Part shown: positions 1-8,312 of the stretch, piece by piece | Layout of the letters: each line of letters starts with the position of its first letter | How positions within the stretch are numbered: position 1 is the first letter of the stretch | Assembly (NCBI GenBank): GCA_903930455.1 | Contig: CAIYYT010000233.1 | Coordinates: forward strand, 1-32,397 | Length of the DNA stretch: 32,397 nucleotides | Direction: 5' to 3' | DNA from: an uncultured bacterium | Lineage (GTDB): Bacteria > Zixibacteria > MSB-5A5 > CAIYYT01 | Notes under the pieces: model-generated | What the model saw: only the letters and a program-made list of their open reading frames with translations | Told to the model about the DNA's origin: nothing | Database searches by the model: none | Position numbers and translations under genes: made by a program

Positions 1-2
1 GT

Positions 3-734
3 TATGAAGACGTGGTCATAGACTCTTTTCGGAACAAGGTGGAGTTTCCGCTAGGATCGAATACCTTTCACGCCACCTGGCAGTACAATGTCGTCGCCAC
101 TTTGAAGGGTAGAACCAAACCTGACAGCACTTACGTCCTTGGCGCCCACTACGATTGTGTTGCCGTGGACACTAATGTGAATCCATTCATCAATGCCCCC
201 GGCGCAGACAACAACGCCTCAGGTATGGCCGCTTGCCTCGAAGTCGCCCGCGTGTTGAAGAAAAGGGGCTTTCGACCCAGACAGACGATTCAGTTCGTGG
301 CATTTGGCTCTGAAGAATTTATGACGATGTTTGCAGACGGGAAAAGCGGCAGTGAGCATTATGTGAGCAAGATTTTCGAATCAGAGCAGAAGGTAGCCGT
401 CATGATTGACAACAATCAAATTGGCTACAGCCCGGGCTCCGATGCCTGGAAGGTCGATTTTCAGAACTACCCGGGGTCGGCATGGCTAACAAAACTGGCG
501 CGTTTTTTATGCGCCAAGTTTACCAGGATCACCCCGGTCGACGCCGAAGATCACATCAACTACACGGATGCCCATTACTTTGCGAAGGCGGGATACTCGA
601 CGATCTTCTTCGAGGAATTTCAATTCTGCCCATTCACTCTCACGGCAGAGGACACTCCGGACAAATGCAATGCGGCCTACTGCACCGAAGTCTCGAGAAT
701 CTCGTGTGCCATTTTGATTTACTGCAATAGGTGA
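3..734 (+). CDS. M28 family zinc metallopeptidase, C-terminal part (cut by window edge)
   Basis: The reading frame is open to the left edge, so the N-terminus is missing. The visible ~243 residues are the catalytic domain of an M28 (aminopeptidase-type, di-zinc) peptidase. Seen in order: GAHYD (first zinc His), PGADNNASG (bridging Asp), GSEEF (catalytic Glu plus ligand Glu) and MIDNNQIGY (ligand Asp), then the C-terminal TAEDTPDK segment. In typical M28 enzymes a zinc-binding His sits four residues before the Asp of this last segment (H-x-x-x-D). Here that position reads Leu (codon CTC, one base from CAC). The enzyme may therefore be impaired or use another ligand. Such enzymes are usually exported; the signal peptide would lie outside the window. 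A GC hairpin with a T-run follows about 25 bases after the stop. The family call is firm; activity is uncertain. Confidence 0.88.
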   Translation, partial: YEDVVIDSFRNKVEFPLGSNTFHATWQYNVVATLKGRTKPDSTYVLGAHYDCVAVDTNVNPFINAPGADNNASGMAACLEVARVLKKRGFRPRQTIQFVAFGSEEFMTMFADGKSGSEHYVSKIFESEQKVAVMIDNNQIGYSPGSDAWKVDFQNYPGSAWLTKLARFLCAKFTRITPVDAEDHINYTDAHYFAKAGYSTIFFEEFQFCPFTLTAEDTPDKCNAAYCTEVSRISCAILIYCNR

Positions 735-757
735 GAAGCCGCTCGTGTGAACTTGTA

Positions 758-791
758 CCCCACCCAGAGCCTTGCGTCGGGTGGGTTTTTC
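758..791 (+). repeat. REP-like palindrome copy 1, also a terminator for the M28 gene
   Basis: Seven-base arms CCCACCC (759-765) and GGGTGGG (779-785) enclose a 13-base loop, and TTTTT follows directly. The layout is that of a Rho-independent terminator for the peptidase gene upstream. The same palindrome occurs three more times downstream of the transposase, in the opposite orientation. GTAC lies directly before the stem (755-758), resembling the tetranucleotide that RAYT enzymes read next to REP hairpins. Confidence 0.85.
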
Positions 792-830
792 TTTGCTGGC
801 TACAGACTGTGTCCTTAGATTGGCATTGAG

Positions 831-1364
831 ATGAAGCTGAAGCATTACGATCATGATGGGCGGGCACGATTCGTCACATTCTGCACGCATCGCAAACTAC
901 CGATTTTAGGCAACCATCTATATCGAGACAAAGTTGTAAGCAGACTTTATGAGACCTGCAAAGACCACCGCCTCAAACTCCTCGGCTATGTAGTGATGCC
1001 GGATCATGTCCACTTGGTCCTAGTCCCACCGGAAGAGGTAGAGCTTGGACCCATTGTTGGCGAGTTGAAGCGCATCATGGCCAGAGACATTCACAAACTT
1101 CTAAAGGGCTCGCAATCTGATCTAGGCGGAGAACTCCTTGTAAGACGCGATGGCAAGGAGAAGATGGCTGTGTGGCAGCGTCGCTGTTTCGATCACAACT
1201 GTCGGACAGAGGAGTCAGTCTGGGAGAAGGTCAACTATTGCCACAACAACCCAGTCAGGAGGGGACTTGTGCGGCAGGCGGCGGATTGGCGATGGTCGAG
1301 CTACGGATACTATGCAGCCTCTGCCAACGTACTGCTCGAAATTGACGTTGCCGCCACTGACTAA
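831..1364 (+). CDS. REP-associated tyrosine transposase (RAYT, IS200/Y1-like)
   Basis: The 177-residue protein belongs to the Y1/HUH single-strand DNA transposase family. The HUH metal motif is seen in MPDHVHLVL (H59, H61), the likely nucleophile Tyr136 is in YCHNNPVRRGLV, and the DWRWSSY signature typical of RAYTs is near residues 152-158. RAYTs nick and join single-stranded REP hairpins and are mostly domesticated single-copy genes rather than free insertion sequences. The gene is bracketed by inverted copies of one palindrome (759-785 and 1369-1395), 45 bases before the start and 4 bases after the stop. This matches a REPtron arrangement. No strong ribosome binding site is visible at the ATG. 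No missing key residue was noticed, so it may be active. Confidence 0.93.
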   Translation: MKLKHYDHDGRARFVTFCTHRKLPILGNHLYRDKVVSRLYETCKDHRLKLLGYVVMPDHVHLVLVPPEEVELGPIVGELKRIMARDIHKLLKGSQSDLGGELLVRRDGKEKMAVWQRRCFDHNCRTEESVWEKVNYCHNNPVRRGLVRQAADWRWSSYGYYAASANVLLEIDVAATD

Positions 1365-1404
1365 AAAACCCACCCGACGCAAGGCTCTGGGTGGGGTACA
1401 AAGT
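1363..1404 (+). repeat. REP-like palindrome copy 2 (inverted relative to copy 1)
   Basis: Arms CCCACCC (1369-1375) and GGGTGGG (1389-1395) have the same 13-base loop as copy 1 read from the other strand, preceded by an A-run and followed by GTACAAAGT. It begins within the stop codon of the transposase gene. Read on the minus strand it has the same hairpin plus T-run, so it could stop transcription in that direction. Confidence 0.88.
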
Positions 1405-1513
1405 CAGAAGGGGACTGGTGCGGCAGGCAGCGGATTGGAGATGGTCGAGCTACGGATACTATGCGACCTCTGACAACGTGCTGCTCGAAATCGACGTTAC
1501 AGCCACAGAATGA
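1403..1513 (+). pseudogene. RAYT C-terminal fragment (36 codons), duplicated tail
   Basis: Bases 1403-1553 align to 1254-1404 with a constant offset of 149 and no gaps, covering the last 36 codons of the transposase, its stop and the palindrome. The fragment keeps the frame and reads VRRGLVRQAADWRWSSYGYY and then a slightly altered end, closing with TGA in place of TAA. Several differences are synonymous or conservative, so the donor seems to have been a diverged but coding RAYT copy rather than a recent copy of the neighbour. It lacks a start and all catalytic motifs. Confidence 0.8.
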
Positions 1514-1553
1514 AAAACCCACCCGACGCAAGGCTTTGGGTGGGGTACAAAGT
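1512..1553 (+). repeat. REP-like palindrome copy 3
   Basis: Same palindrome and orientation as copy 2, with arms CCCACCC (1518-1524) and GGGTGGG (1538-1544) and the GTACAAAGT flank. One loop base differs (GGCTTT in place of GGCTCT). It is joined to the 36-codon transposase tail fragment. Confidence 0.88.
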
Positions 1554-1581
1554 GCAGAACCGATGCGGATGGAAAGTGATT

Positions 1582-1634
1582 GGTCCGCTGAGTTCCGCCT
1601 GCGGCGGAATGTCAGGAGCGCAGGGCGACGGACC
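1582..1634. repeat. Nested inverted repeat of another type
   Basis: An outer pair GGTCCG (1582-1587) / CGGACC (1629-1634) encloses a perfect hairpin TTCCGCC (1593-1599) / GGCGGAA (1603-1609) with a 3-base loop. The sequence is unrelated to the CCCACCC palindrome. It has the look of a dispersed intergenic repeat, but only one copy was noticed in this window. Confidence 0.45.
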
Positions 1635-1710
1635 TATCTGACTTAACCCGCAAGATGAGATACGGTATCGCTGTCAAAAAACAGGAACAAAATTATGCGG
1701 AGGTTTAATC

Positions 1711-2139
1711 ATGTTTCGCTGGTTAATGATCGGAGTTGCTGTTCTGGCGGTAATGGTGGCCCAGCACAGCGCTACGGGAACGGAGCCCGACAACTCACCA
1801 ATCGTCGGCAACTGGAACTGGATTCGTTCGTGCAGCGACATTCCCGTTGACTGCGAATATCCTGACTCCAGCCACCCGTACCAGACACTGTGGTTTCATG
1901 GGGATTCCAGTTACGCGTGGTACGTCGGCGACGAGCAACACGCCAGAGGACGATACCATCTCGAGGTTCGAGAGGTAGCGCCCGACTCCACGGCGGAGGT
2001 TGTCGTTTTTGATGGCGGTTCGCCCAGTGTTTTTGGGTATTGCATCATCGATTTTGTCAACGGCAATACACTAATCCTCAGAGATCCCTGTTGGTACGGC
2101 TTCATATACGTCTACCATCGAATCTTGTGGATATTCTAA
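1711..2139 (+). CDS. Small secreted protein, possible lipocalin-like fold
   Basis: 142 residues with a hydrophobic signal peptide (about residues 1-23, possible cleavage after HSATG). The start is set by GCGGAGGT about 7 bases before the ATG. The mature part starts with IVGNWNWIRSCSD, a pattern reminiscent of short lipocalin-like or copper-resistance-like beta-barrel domains that begin with 'xxGxWxW'. It holds four cysteines (in RSCSD, DCEYP, GYCII and DPCWY), which could form two disulfides after export. No family can be named with confidence. It stands alone, with palindromes on both sides and no operon partner. Confidence 0.7.
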   Translation: MFRWLMIGVAVLAVMVAQHSATGTEPDNSPIVGNWNWIRSCSDIPVDCEYPDSSHPYQTLWFHGDSSYAWYVGDEQHARGRYHLEVREVAPDSTAEVVVFDGGSPSVFGYCIIDFVNGNTLILRDPCWYGFIYVYHRILWIF

Positions 2140-2193
2140 GTAGGGGTTTGACGCAACACAGGAGTCCTGAGCGTAACTCCCTGACTTACGAAA

Positions 2194-2228
2194 CTGCTAC
2201 TCGAAATTGACGTTGCAGCCACTGACTG
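2194..2228 (+). pseudogene. RAYT tail fragment (11 codons)
   Basis: This stretch repeats the last codons of the transposase in frame (LLLEIDVAATD then TGA) and runs straight into palindrome copy 4. It is the third instance of a transposase end plus the palindrome, with a shorter tail than the 36-codon fragment. Confidence 0.7.
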
Positions 2229-2270
2229 AAAAACCCACCCGACGCAAGGCTCTGGGTGGGGGACAAATTT
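2229..2270 (+). repeat. REP-like palindrome copy 4
   Basis: Arms CCCACCC (2234-2240) and GGGTGGG (2254-2260), with the same loop as copy 2. The 3' flank is GGACAAATT instead of GTACAAAGT, so the GTAC tetranucleotide next to the stem is lost in this copy. Confidence 0.85.
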
Positions 2271-2312
2271 TGCGGCAAGTGGGCTACGCGGCTTACGCGG
2301 CTGCAGAAGAGA

Positions 2313-2338
2313 CGCGGCGCACCGGAACATGCGCCGCG
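2313..2338. terminator. GC-rich hairpin without T-run
   Basis: Perfect 9-base arms (2313-2321 and 2330-2338, core GCGGCGCA/TGCGCCGC) with an 8-base loop. It lies about 60 bases past the 3' end of the minus-strand small gene at 2400-2606, so it may end that transcript. Neither strand has a T-run, so the terminator call is weak. Confidence 0.4.
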
Positions 2339-2399
2339 CATTAATCAAAACCGATCGTTGAAACCGTTGTGGTTCTGATTTACAGAGTCTGCGAATTGC

Positions 2400-2606
2400 C
2401 TATCTCTTCAGTGCTGTCGGGAAGATCTTAATTGTCTCCGGCATAGAATCGTTGACAATCTTATTGAATGCAACTCTGTCTAAGAAGGTGTGCCCTGGTC
2501 TAACGACCTGCGGGGCATCCACTCTATTTATGGTATGAAAAGCATTCTCGAAGCTCATACCGGTCACTTCCGACAACAGACGTGCTGCGTCTGATCTATC
2601 TGGCAT
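2400..2606 (-). CDS. Small protein of unknown function (68 aa)
   Basis: Not recognised. The start is well supported: AAGGAGAT lies 4 bases before the ATG on the minus strand. The protein is soluble-looking with no signal peptide or membrane segment. It begins MPDRSDAARLLSEVTGMSF, likely helical, and ends with a basic tail (PTALKR). A second small minus-strand ORF with a good ribosome binding site (2727-2837) lies 120 bases upstream, so the two may share a transcript. No functional claim is possible. Confidence 0.6.
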   Translation of the reverse strand: MPDRSDAARLLSEVTGMSFENAFHTINRVDAPQVVRPGHTFLDRVAFNKIVNDSMPETIKIFPTALKR

Positions 2607-2726
2607 ATTATCTCCTTAAGTTTATGCATAGTCACTCGCTTGTAGTGTGTTGACTTGTTGGCTACACAACAGGCGAACTGGATCACTTCTTTACTCGGAA
2701 CAGACTGTCATCCCGGTCATTTCGAG

Positions 2727-2837
2727 TTAGTCGCCCAACCCTTTCTTTGCCACAATCTTGAGCAATTCGAATGGAGCCTTTGCGAGAGACTTTCCCACCT
2801 CCGCAAGAGCCGTCAGTGCTTCATCAACATCTGCCAT
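2727..2837 (-). CDS. Candidate very small protein (36 aa), amphipathic
   Basis: A minus-strand ORF begins ATG GCA GAT at 2837 and ends with TAA at 2727-2729. GAGGAG precedes the ATG with about 9 bases of spacing, a strong ribosome binding site. The peptide starts MADVDEALTALAEVGKSL and continues with AKAPFELLKIVAKKG before a short GLGD end. The hydrophobic residues are spaced as in one or two amphipathic helices. It lies upstream of and codirectional with the 68-residue gene at 2400-2606. A plus-strand 58-codon frame overlaps it but lacks a ribosome binding site. Function unknown; could be a small regulatory, toxin-like or structural peptide. Confidence 0.45.
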   Translation of the reverse strand: MADVDEALTALAEVGKSLAKAPFELLKIVAKKGLGD

Positions 2838-3397
2838 ATGATCTCACTCCTCAAATTGTTGGCGCAGTCGAGGCTGCTACCAAAGATCTGAATCCCGGAC
2901 CCTCGATACCGTTTGCGGGCTCAGAATTCCCGCCACTTATTGACTAGCAATACACAAAACAACTGCCCGCGATCAAATCAGTCATCCGATTGAGAGTCTA
3001 TATTGCTCGGTTGAAGAATCCTTGCGCTGTCTGTTCGCCCAGTATAGTCTATAGCAAACCACCTGCCAACATCAGTGCCAAAGAGCGGCTGAGTAGGAGA
3101 ACAGGATCGACATATCAATTATTCGTAATGATCGTTCATGAATGCATGGGATTGTATGGAGTTAGTCGTTCTGACTTAGAGTAACGATTCAATGCCAAAC
3201 ATAGACTTGCAATTCTCAGTTCCTATCTGGAGAAATCCCGAAATTGGCGGAACCGACGAGTACAGTGCAAACGCCTGCGCAGGAACTCCGGCCACCAGTG
3301 CAAGTTGGTGCATACAAGCCGTAGTTGAGCAAGTCGAGTTTGCAGCGAAGCGCCAAACCCGACAATTTGGGGAGAGAGCAATGTCAAGTTCCGCATT
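2838..3397. other. Gene-poor stretch with one hairpin
   Basis: No convincing gene was found on either strand. The open frames lack ribosome binding sites and recognisable protein sequence. A hairpin at 3333-3363 has 10-base arms (GTCGAGTTTG / CAAACCCGAC, one mismatch) and an 11-base loop. It lies 35 bases beyond the stop of the minus-strand gene that ends at 3398, so it may close that transcript, although no T-run follows. Confidence 0.4.
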
Positions 3398-4354
3398 TCA
3401 CTGGGAATCCGACCTGCGGGACTGCTCCGGCTTGTAGTTGTCGCCGGCCCATACAGTAGCCAAGATACGTACCTTGAGCTTCTGCGCCAAGTCCTCCGGA
3501 GATTCATAAAGGACAAAATTCCGGTGATTTATATCAAAGTGGATCTCTGTCTTATCCTCCTCGCGGCAGCACATTATCACGGTCTTCCCCATTCCGTGAG
3601 CGAAGCCAGCCTCGTAGTAGACTCCGTTTCGATGATTTGTATAGTCAGCAACGACGAATCTGCACTCTCTTAGCCCGGCGACAATCCGATCGTCAATCAA
3701 GTCGTTGTGCTCAATTTGATCGATTCTCATAGCCTCATAGCCAGCCGCTTCGATTCCTGCCTTCAGTCCTCGCTCATATGTGTGTTGCATGCTTCCATCA
3801 AACCACATGGCTACAAATGCCCGATTGGACTCCCATCCGCGCGTCTCGCGAAGTTTTTGCACCCTGTCCAAGCCTCTAACAGAAACCGAGACCATGGTTG
3901 GGTCCGCGCCCGTTCTATGCTCCCGGTTCAAATAGCCGAGGTCAATCAGATTATTGATCTGCGACTCAAACTCATAGATGTTTATTGTGTAGCCAAGACC
4001 TCTTTCCGCGGGGGCTAGCGGCAACGGTTGGCCTAGCCGCTCCGTGAGTTTGGCCAGACTGACCAGAAGCCTGTCGAGTTTTTGCAGCATGTCAGAAGGC
4101 CCACCGCTAATAATCGACTCTATGTGCGTCTTACGCAGTTCCACGACCAGCCCCCTATCATGGCTCCCACGCACAAATCCACATATTAGTCCTTTTTCAT
4201 GTTCCGTGCAGGGGGAAATCCCTGAAATTGCATCCGTCGTGATCCTGAAAGCTCTGCAAACCGGGCATTCAATATGGTAGATTTGATTGAGCGGACCAAT
4301 TCCGGTCCCCTTACAGTCTGTGCTACATATTGGGCACTTGTCGAATATTGACAT
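3398..4354 (-). CDS. Zinc ribbon - winged helix - NDT/TIR-like protein
   Basis: The start at 4354 (MSIFDKCPIC) is chosen because GAGGAA lies about 7 bases upstream; an earlier in-frame ATG (4417) overlaps the groEL terminator hairpin. The product is 318 residues. Residues 7-33 hold CPIC and CPVC, a zinc ribbon. Residues about 120-165 look like a winged helix (an EFESQINNLIDLGYL segment followed by a hydrophobic wing). Residues about 178-300 resemble the nucleoside 2-deoxyribosyltransferase / TIR-like fold: AFVAMWFD, then RFVVADYTNHRNGVYYEAGFA. Glu248 in VYYEAGF corresponds to the catalytic Glu region of that family. Related domains act in nucleotide or NAD breakdown and occur in stress and phage-defence proteins. 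It lies 75 bases after groEL, past a hairpin, so it is probably a separate or read-through unit. The substrate is unknown. Confidence 0.72.
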   Translation of the reverse strand: MSIFDKCPICSTDCKGTGIGPLNQIYHIECPVCRAFRITTDAISGISPCTEHEKGLICGFVRGSHDRGLVVELRKTHIESIISGGPSDMLQKLDRLLVSLAKLTERLGQPLPLAPAERGLGYTINIYEFESQINNLIDLGYLNREHRTGADPTMVSVSVRGLDRVQKLRETRGWESNRAFVAMWFDGSMQHTYERGLKAGIEAAGYEAMRIDQIEHNDLIDDRIVAGLRECRFVVADYTNHRNGVYYEAGFAHGMGKTVIMCCREEDKTEIHFDINHRNFVLYESPEDLAQKLKVRILATVWAGDNYKPEQSRRSDSQ

Positions 4355-4379
4355 TGTTGATTCCTCATCGTCTGACGAG

Positions 4380-4409
4380 CAAACGGCGGGCCTTGCGACC
4401 CGCCGTTTG
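4380..4409 (-). terminator. Hairpin after groEL
   Basis: Perfect 11-base arms (4380-4390 and 4399-4409, containing AAACGGCGGG/CCCGCCGTTT) with an 8-base loop, 20 bases past the groEL stop. On the minus strand the stem ends with TTTGC and no long T-run, so termination may be partial and allow some read-through into the next gene. Confidence 0.65.
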
Positions 4410-4428
4410 ATTGTCAAACCAATTTGGT

Positions 4429-6072
<1,644 letters not shown>

Positions 6073-6363
6073 TTATTTCTTGAGAACCGCGAGAATATCG
6101 GACTCGCGCATAAACAGGTACTCGATTCCGTCCACCGTAACTTCGGTGCCGGAGTATTTGCCATAGAGAATTTTGTCGCCGACTTTAACGTTGACGGGAA
6201 TCAGCTTGCCGTCATCCGATATGCGACCCGGACCGATGGCGATGACTTCGGCTTCCTGCGGTTTTTCCTTGGCGGTATCGGGAATGATGATTCCGCCTTT
6301 CTTCATCTCGCCTGTGTCCAGCGTCTTGACCAGAACCCGGTCTTGTAACGGTTGGATGTTCAT
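6073..6363 (-). CDS. groES: Co-chaperonin GroES (Hsp10)
   Basis: The 96-residue lid of the GroEL chamber. Seen: PLQDRVLVK at the N-terminus, the mobile loop with [16 protein letters not shown] (the IIIP-type GroEL-binding motif), and [17 protein letters not shown] near the C-terminal half. AAGGAGC lies just before the ATG. It is the first gene of the groES-groEL operon, and a perfect CIRCE operator starts 69 bases upstream. Expected regulation is repression by HrcA and release on heat or misfolding stress. Confidence 0.98.
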   Translation of the reverse strand: MNIQPLQDRVLVKTLDTGEMKKGGIIIPDTAKEKPQEAEVIAIGPGRISDDGKLIPVNVKVGDKILYGKYSGTEVTVDGIEYLFMRESDILAVLKK

Positions 6364-6431
6364 TAAGAAAGCTCCTTGCTTAATTGGTTACTGTTAAACG
6401 TTGAATTGCTTTGCTGCCTTTTTCAACCCTA

Positions 6432-6458
6432 TTAGCACTCACCAGTGACGAGTGCTAA
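6432..6458 (-). promoter_or_regulatory. CIRCE operator (HrcA site) for groES-groEL
   Basis: TTAGCACTC (6432-6440), nine bases, then GAGTGCTAA (6450-6458): a perfect match to the CIRCE consensus. The right arm, read on the minus strand, overlaps a weak promoter (TTGTTA ... TGCTAA), so bound HrcA would block transcription start. hrcA itself is not in the window. Confidence 0.97.
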
Positions 6459-6601
6459 CAATTGTACGCAAAGATATGGATGCGGTTGCAGCGGTCAAGT
6501 GGAATTTTTTCGAGCAGCCGAAAGATTTCGAGCAGGCGCTCTATCAGCCTATCTGGTTGTCATTCCGCGCGTTAGGGAACTGGCGTCACTTGATTGGCTG
6601 G

Positions 6602-8251
6602 TTACGGACAGGCGAAGCAGGGCTTATGACCACCTGAGAAGATGTAGGTGATCAGATAGACCATATCGGAGATATCCACAACAGCATCACAACTGGCATC
6701 GCCTGCCAGCATTGGATTTGGAGCAGGACCGCCGGAGAAAATGTAAGCGATGATGTATACGACATCTGCTATGTCGACTGCATTATCTCTGTCGGCGTCC
6801 CCGCAGATGTATGACGGAGCGGGCGGGTCCGTGATAGTCATCGAAATGTGGATTGTGTCAGTGCGGGCGGGAATATCATTGTCCGCGACGACCAGAGTGA
6901 GATAGAAAGTTGCCTTGTAGCTGGGAGTGCCGCTGAGGGCGCCAACAGTGTCTCCTGCGAAGCTTAGACCGTACGGCAGATCGCCGCTGAAGTGGGTCCA
7001 ATGACGGGGGGATGAACCTCCGGCGGCATGGAACGAGTAAGTATAGGGCACCTGGAGATAGGCGGCTGGCATGTCCTCAGTGTGAATGTGTATTTGGCCG
7101 TCGCACCAATCACCAATGCCATCGGCATTCTCATCCCATTGATCGTTATTGGCGATGTACGGACAGTTGTCGCAGGCATCACCCAGGCTGTCTGAGTCGC
7201 TGTTTTGCTGAGAGGCGTTTTTTTTCATGGGGCAATTGTCGGCGGCGTTGAGGAGACCGTCACCGTCGATATCAGGATCGCAAATATCCCCCAAGCCATC
7301 GCCGTCAACATCATGCTGATTCGGGTTGTATGCATATGGGCAGTTGTCGACCGGGCAGGTATTCTCAGGATGCCCGGGATCGCCAAACCGGTCGCCATCG
7401 GAATCAGTGCAGACAACCGGGAGCGAACAGAGTGTTACTCCATAGATGCCAAAGGCTGCTCCTGATGCCATGGGCCGCCATAAATACCAGTGTACGGCTG
7501 AATCCCAAGTATTGTATGCCGCATATTCCTTGGTAGCATCATCGTAACCAATACCGGTTATGAAGTGATCGGTATTACCGTCAGCATCGCTGTCCACGAG
7601 CAAGACGATCGGTCTCCGATTGTCGATCTCGGTTTCGAATTCCTGCCAGGAAAAGTCTGCGAACGACTGGCTGCTGGAACTCGGGCCAGCCCCAGGCATG
7701 GCGTACGTGACGTAGCCGCGAAAGGCGCTCTCAACATCATTAAACCAGCTCCAACCGTAGTAGTTGCCATAGCTACTGCGTGAGGTCATCATGAAGTCGG
7801 CGACGCAGTTGTCGGCGTGTGCTCCGCCGGTTTGTGAACGGTCGGTCATCAGCGGCCCCGGTGCGTTGTCGATCGGGCAGGCGTAATCTCGAAAGTGATT
7901 GAATTGCGCTGAACTGCAGTTGGGATTGCCCTGATCATCGGCGATCATCGTATTGACTGCCGCCGTCTGTGTGGCAGCGTTGCCTGGTACCAAATCAGCA
8001 AACCCATTGGCGTCCCAGAACCCGATCACCATTCCCAAGGCCGTAGGACCACAACCATGGCGCCACAGGTAGGGAGGAACGCCCTGGATGATATGTTGTG
8101 ACCTTGAAGGAGGTCGCAGACCGAGATCCATGTCGGCGGGTGGAATCGGCCCGGATGTACTTTGCTGTGCAAGAACTGTTGCAAAGGGTAATGCCAGACT
8201 AAGAGCTACGACGAGCCCCAACACGAAAGCCCATTCCAGACGCTTCGACAT
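6602..8251 (-). CDS. Secreted C39-like peptidase with TSP3, Ig-like and dockerin repeats
   Basis: 549 residues from the ATG at 8251, chosen because it begins a clean signal peptide (MSKRLEWAFVLGLVVALSLA, likely cut after VLAQQ). The catalytic region (about 60-265) resembles peptidase C39-like cysteine proteases: Cys67 in HGCGPTALGM, His229 in TDHFITGIGYDD and Asn247/Asp250 in YNTWD. Residues about 282-390 are thrombospondin type 3 repeats (DSDGDRFGD, DVDGDGLGDICD, DNCPY), expected to bind calcium. Next is a putative Ig (He_PIG-like) domain with LPYGLSFAGD and ALSGTPSY. The last ~60 residues hold two dockerin-type repeats (GDADRDNAVDIADVVYIIAY, then DISDMVYLITYIFSGG), which would dock onto a cohesin or bind calcium at the surface. 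A second C39-like/dockerin protein is encoded at 15269-17875. The substrate is unknown. Confidence 0.85.
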   Translation of the reverse strand: MSKRLEWAFVLGLVVALSLALPFATVLAQQSTSGPIPPADMDLGLRPPSRSQHIIQGVPPYLWRHGCGPTALGMVIGFWDANGFADLVPGNAATQTAAVNTMIADDQGNPNCSSAQFNHFRDYACPIDNAPGPLMTDRSQTGGAHADNCVADFMMTSRSSYGNYYGWSWFNDVESAFRGYVTYAMPGAGPSSSSQSFADFSWQEFETEIDNRRPIVLLVDSDADGNTDHFITGIGYDDATKEYAAYNTWDSAVHWYLWRPMASGAAFGIYGVTLCSLPVVCTDSDGDRFGDPGHPENTCPVDNCPYAYNPNQHDVDGDGLGDICDPDIDGDGLLNAADNCPMKKNASQQNSDSDSLGDACDNCPYIANNDQWDENADGIGDWCDGQIHIHTEDMPAAYLQVPYTYSFHAAGGSSPRHWTHFSGDLPYGLSFAGDTVGALSGTPSYKATFYLTLVVADNDIPARTDTIHISMTITDPPAPSYICGDADRDNAVDIADVVYIIAYIFSGGPAPNPMLAGDASCDAVVDISDMVYLITYIFSGGHKPCFACP

Positions 8252-8271
8252 GTTGTATGCTACCTTTCCCA

Positions 8272-8286
8272 ATTATGTAACATAAT
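8272..8286. promoter_or_regulatory. Palindromic operator candidate over the promoter
   Basis: ATTATGT-A-ACATAAT is a perfect 15-base palindrome that overlaps the -10 box and likely start site of the promoter for the C39/dockerin gene. The position suits a repressor site. No regulator in the window is known to bind it. Confidence 0.5.
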
Positions 8287-8312
8287 GTATCATGGACAAT
8301 CCTGTTTGTCAA
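8284..8312 (-). promoter_or_regulatory. Sigma-70-type promoter of the C39/dockerin gene
   Basis: On the minus strand TTGACA (8307-8312), 17 bases, then TACATT (8284-8289). The -35 box is perfect and the -10 matches at 4 of 6 positions. It lies about 30 bases upstream of the gene start at 8251. Confidence 0.7.

Noticed and set aside
1150-1646. Plus-strand frames through the palindromes (shared TRRKALGGVQ segment)
   Set aside because: They are read-through of the repeat in other frames; the shared segment is the translated palindrome.
2771-2947. Plus-strand 58-codon frame (MEPLRETFPPPQEP...)
   Set aside because: No ribosome binding site, and it overlaps the minus-strand 36-codon ORF, which has a strong one. 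The protein-like look may be an antisense effect, but it cannot be fully excluded.
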